DNA of 35,277 nt, from positions 14,043-49,319 of the forward strand of contig QBLV01000005.1 of assembly GCA_003241815.1 (NCBI GenBank), read 5' to 3'. The notes below the pieces were generated by a model. That model was not told the DNA's origin and did no database searches. It saw only the letters and a list, made by a program, of their open reading frames with translations. Origin of the DNA: Hyphomicrobiales bacterium. GTDB lineage: Bacteria; Pseudomonadota; Alphaproteobacteria; Rhizobiales; Beijerinckiaceae. This document shows positions 34,610 through 35,277 of the stretch, piece by piece; position 1 is the first letter of the stretch; every line of letters begins with the position of its first letter. The translations under genes and the position numbers were made by a program.

Positions 34610-35277
34610 TGCCCGCCCAGGAGAGCTTTGCACCGCGCCGGTCCGAGCCGGTCTTCGCGCGGCTCGTGATCATCGGTATCGGCCTGATCGGCTCGTCGAT
34701 CGCCCATGCGGCGAAAGATCTCAACCTCGCCGGTCGCGTCGTTCTTTATGATCGCGACGAGGGCGTGCGCCAGCGCGCCCGCGAACTCGGCCTTGGCCAC
34801 GAGATCGCTGACACCGCCGCTGGCGCCGTCCAGAACGCCGACCACATCATCCTCTGCGTGCCGGTGGGCGCCTGCGGCGGGGTCGCAGCCGAGATCGCCG
34901 CGTCGCTGAAGCCGGGCGCGATCCTGTCGGATGTCGGATCGGTCAAGAACGCGGTGGTCGAGGCGGTGCTGCCGCATCTGCCCGAAGGCGTGCATTTCGT
35001 GCCCGCCCACCCGGTCGCCGGCACCGAGAATTCCGGTCCCGATGCCGGCTTCCCGAGCCTCTTCCTCAACCGCTGGTGCATCCTGACACCGCCGGACGGC
35101 ACGGACGAGACGGCAACCGCCCGCACCCGCCAGTTCTGGGAGGGCATGGGCGCGATCGTCGAGATCATGACGGCGCCGCATCATGACCTCGTGCTGGCCG
35201 TCACCAGCCATCTGCCGCATCTGATCGCCTACAACATCGTCGGCACGGCTGAGGATCTGGCGGCGGTGACGCAGTCG
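34609..35277 (+). CDS. Prephenate/arogenate dehydrogenase, 5' part (3' end outside window)
   Basis: This gene encodes a TyrA/TyrC-type dehydrogenase that oxidatively decarboxylates prephenate or arogenate on the way to tyrosine. The frame from ATG 34609 stays open for 223 codons to the window end, so about a quarter of a normal ~310-residue protein is missing. The dinucleotide-binding motif is LVIIGIGLIGSSIAHA (Gly23, Gly25, Gly28). ILSDVGSVKNAVV, HFVPAHPVAGTENSGPDAG (with the catalytic-type histidine) and VTSHLPHLIAYNI follow in the expected order. The start codon overlaps the hisC stop by one base. The preceding aminotransferase and chorismate mutase genes make an aromatic amino acid unit. 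Prephenate versus arogenate preference cannot be read from this part. Confidence 0.92.
   Translation, partial: MPAQESFAPRRSEPVFARLVIIGIGLIGSSIAHAAKDLNLAGRVVLYDRDEGVRQRARELGLGHEIADTAAGAVQNADHIILCVPVGACGGVAAEIAASLKPGAILSDVGSVKNAVVEAVLPHLPEGVHFVPAHPVAGTENSGPDAGFPSLFLNRWCILTPPDGTDETATARTRQFWEGMGAIVEIMTAPHHDLVLAVTSHLPHLIAYNIVGTAEDLAAVTQS

Overview
This is a GC-rich, densely coded chromosomal segment from an alphaproteobacterium, most likely of the order Hyphomicrobiales (Rhizobiales) and plausibly Bosea or a close relative. The evidence is the gene order ptsP-prfA-prmC, a DUF4167 gene near clpB, a metX/metW pair, the aroQ-type chorismate mutase/hisC/prephenate dehydrogenase run, a two-cysteine OxyR next to a clade-3 catalase, and many GC-rich intergenic palindromes. 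The genus is an inference. No phage, transposase, CRISPR array, rRNA or tRNA was seen. About 26 protein genes are supported; both end genes are cut by the window.

Layout. 1-807 is the 3' end of transaldolase, followed by a convergent small secreted protein gene (839-1345). 1461-7374 (minus strand) is a four-gene catabolic cluster: ALDH7-type semialdehyde dehydrogenase, glutaryl-CoA dehydrogenase, CaiB/BaiF CoA-transferase and an acetolactate-synthase-like TPP enzyme. It is divergent from a LysR regulator (7561) and a FOXRED1/DAO-like FAD oxidoreductase (8568). The set fits catabolism of lysine (pipecolate/aminoadipate) through glutarate and glutaryl-CoA. DinB-like and LysE-family genes follow. 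11072-13650 is a divergent oxyR/catalase pair with a good terminator. An M20 carboxypeptidase-like gene follows. 15119-19689 is a trehalose locus: otsB and a GH15 hydrolase on the minus strand, otsA on the plus strand.

19919-24559 carries ptsP (nitrogen PTS enzyme I), prfA and prmC, with a small exported-protein gene lying between prfA and prmC. Next come the disordered DUF4167 protein, a MOSC protein, a DUF2293 protein and clpB. The region just before clpB holds a perfect FNR/FixK-like 14-bp palindrome and a heat-shock-type promoter candidate. 30163-32200 is metX-metW (methionine synthesis, minus strand). 32488-35277 is chorismate mutase, hisC and the 5' part of prephenate/arogenate dehydrogenase (aromatic amino acid synthesis, plus strand).

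The most striking non-coding structure is a set of eight intergenic palindromic elements in at least four sequence types. Four of them sit inside presumed operons: ALDH-gcdH, gcdH-CoA-transferase, metX-metW and aroQ-hisC. All functional statements come from reading the sequence and from family knowledge; no database search was run.
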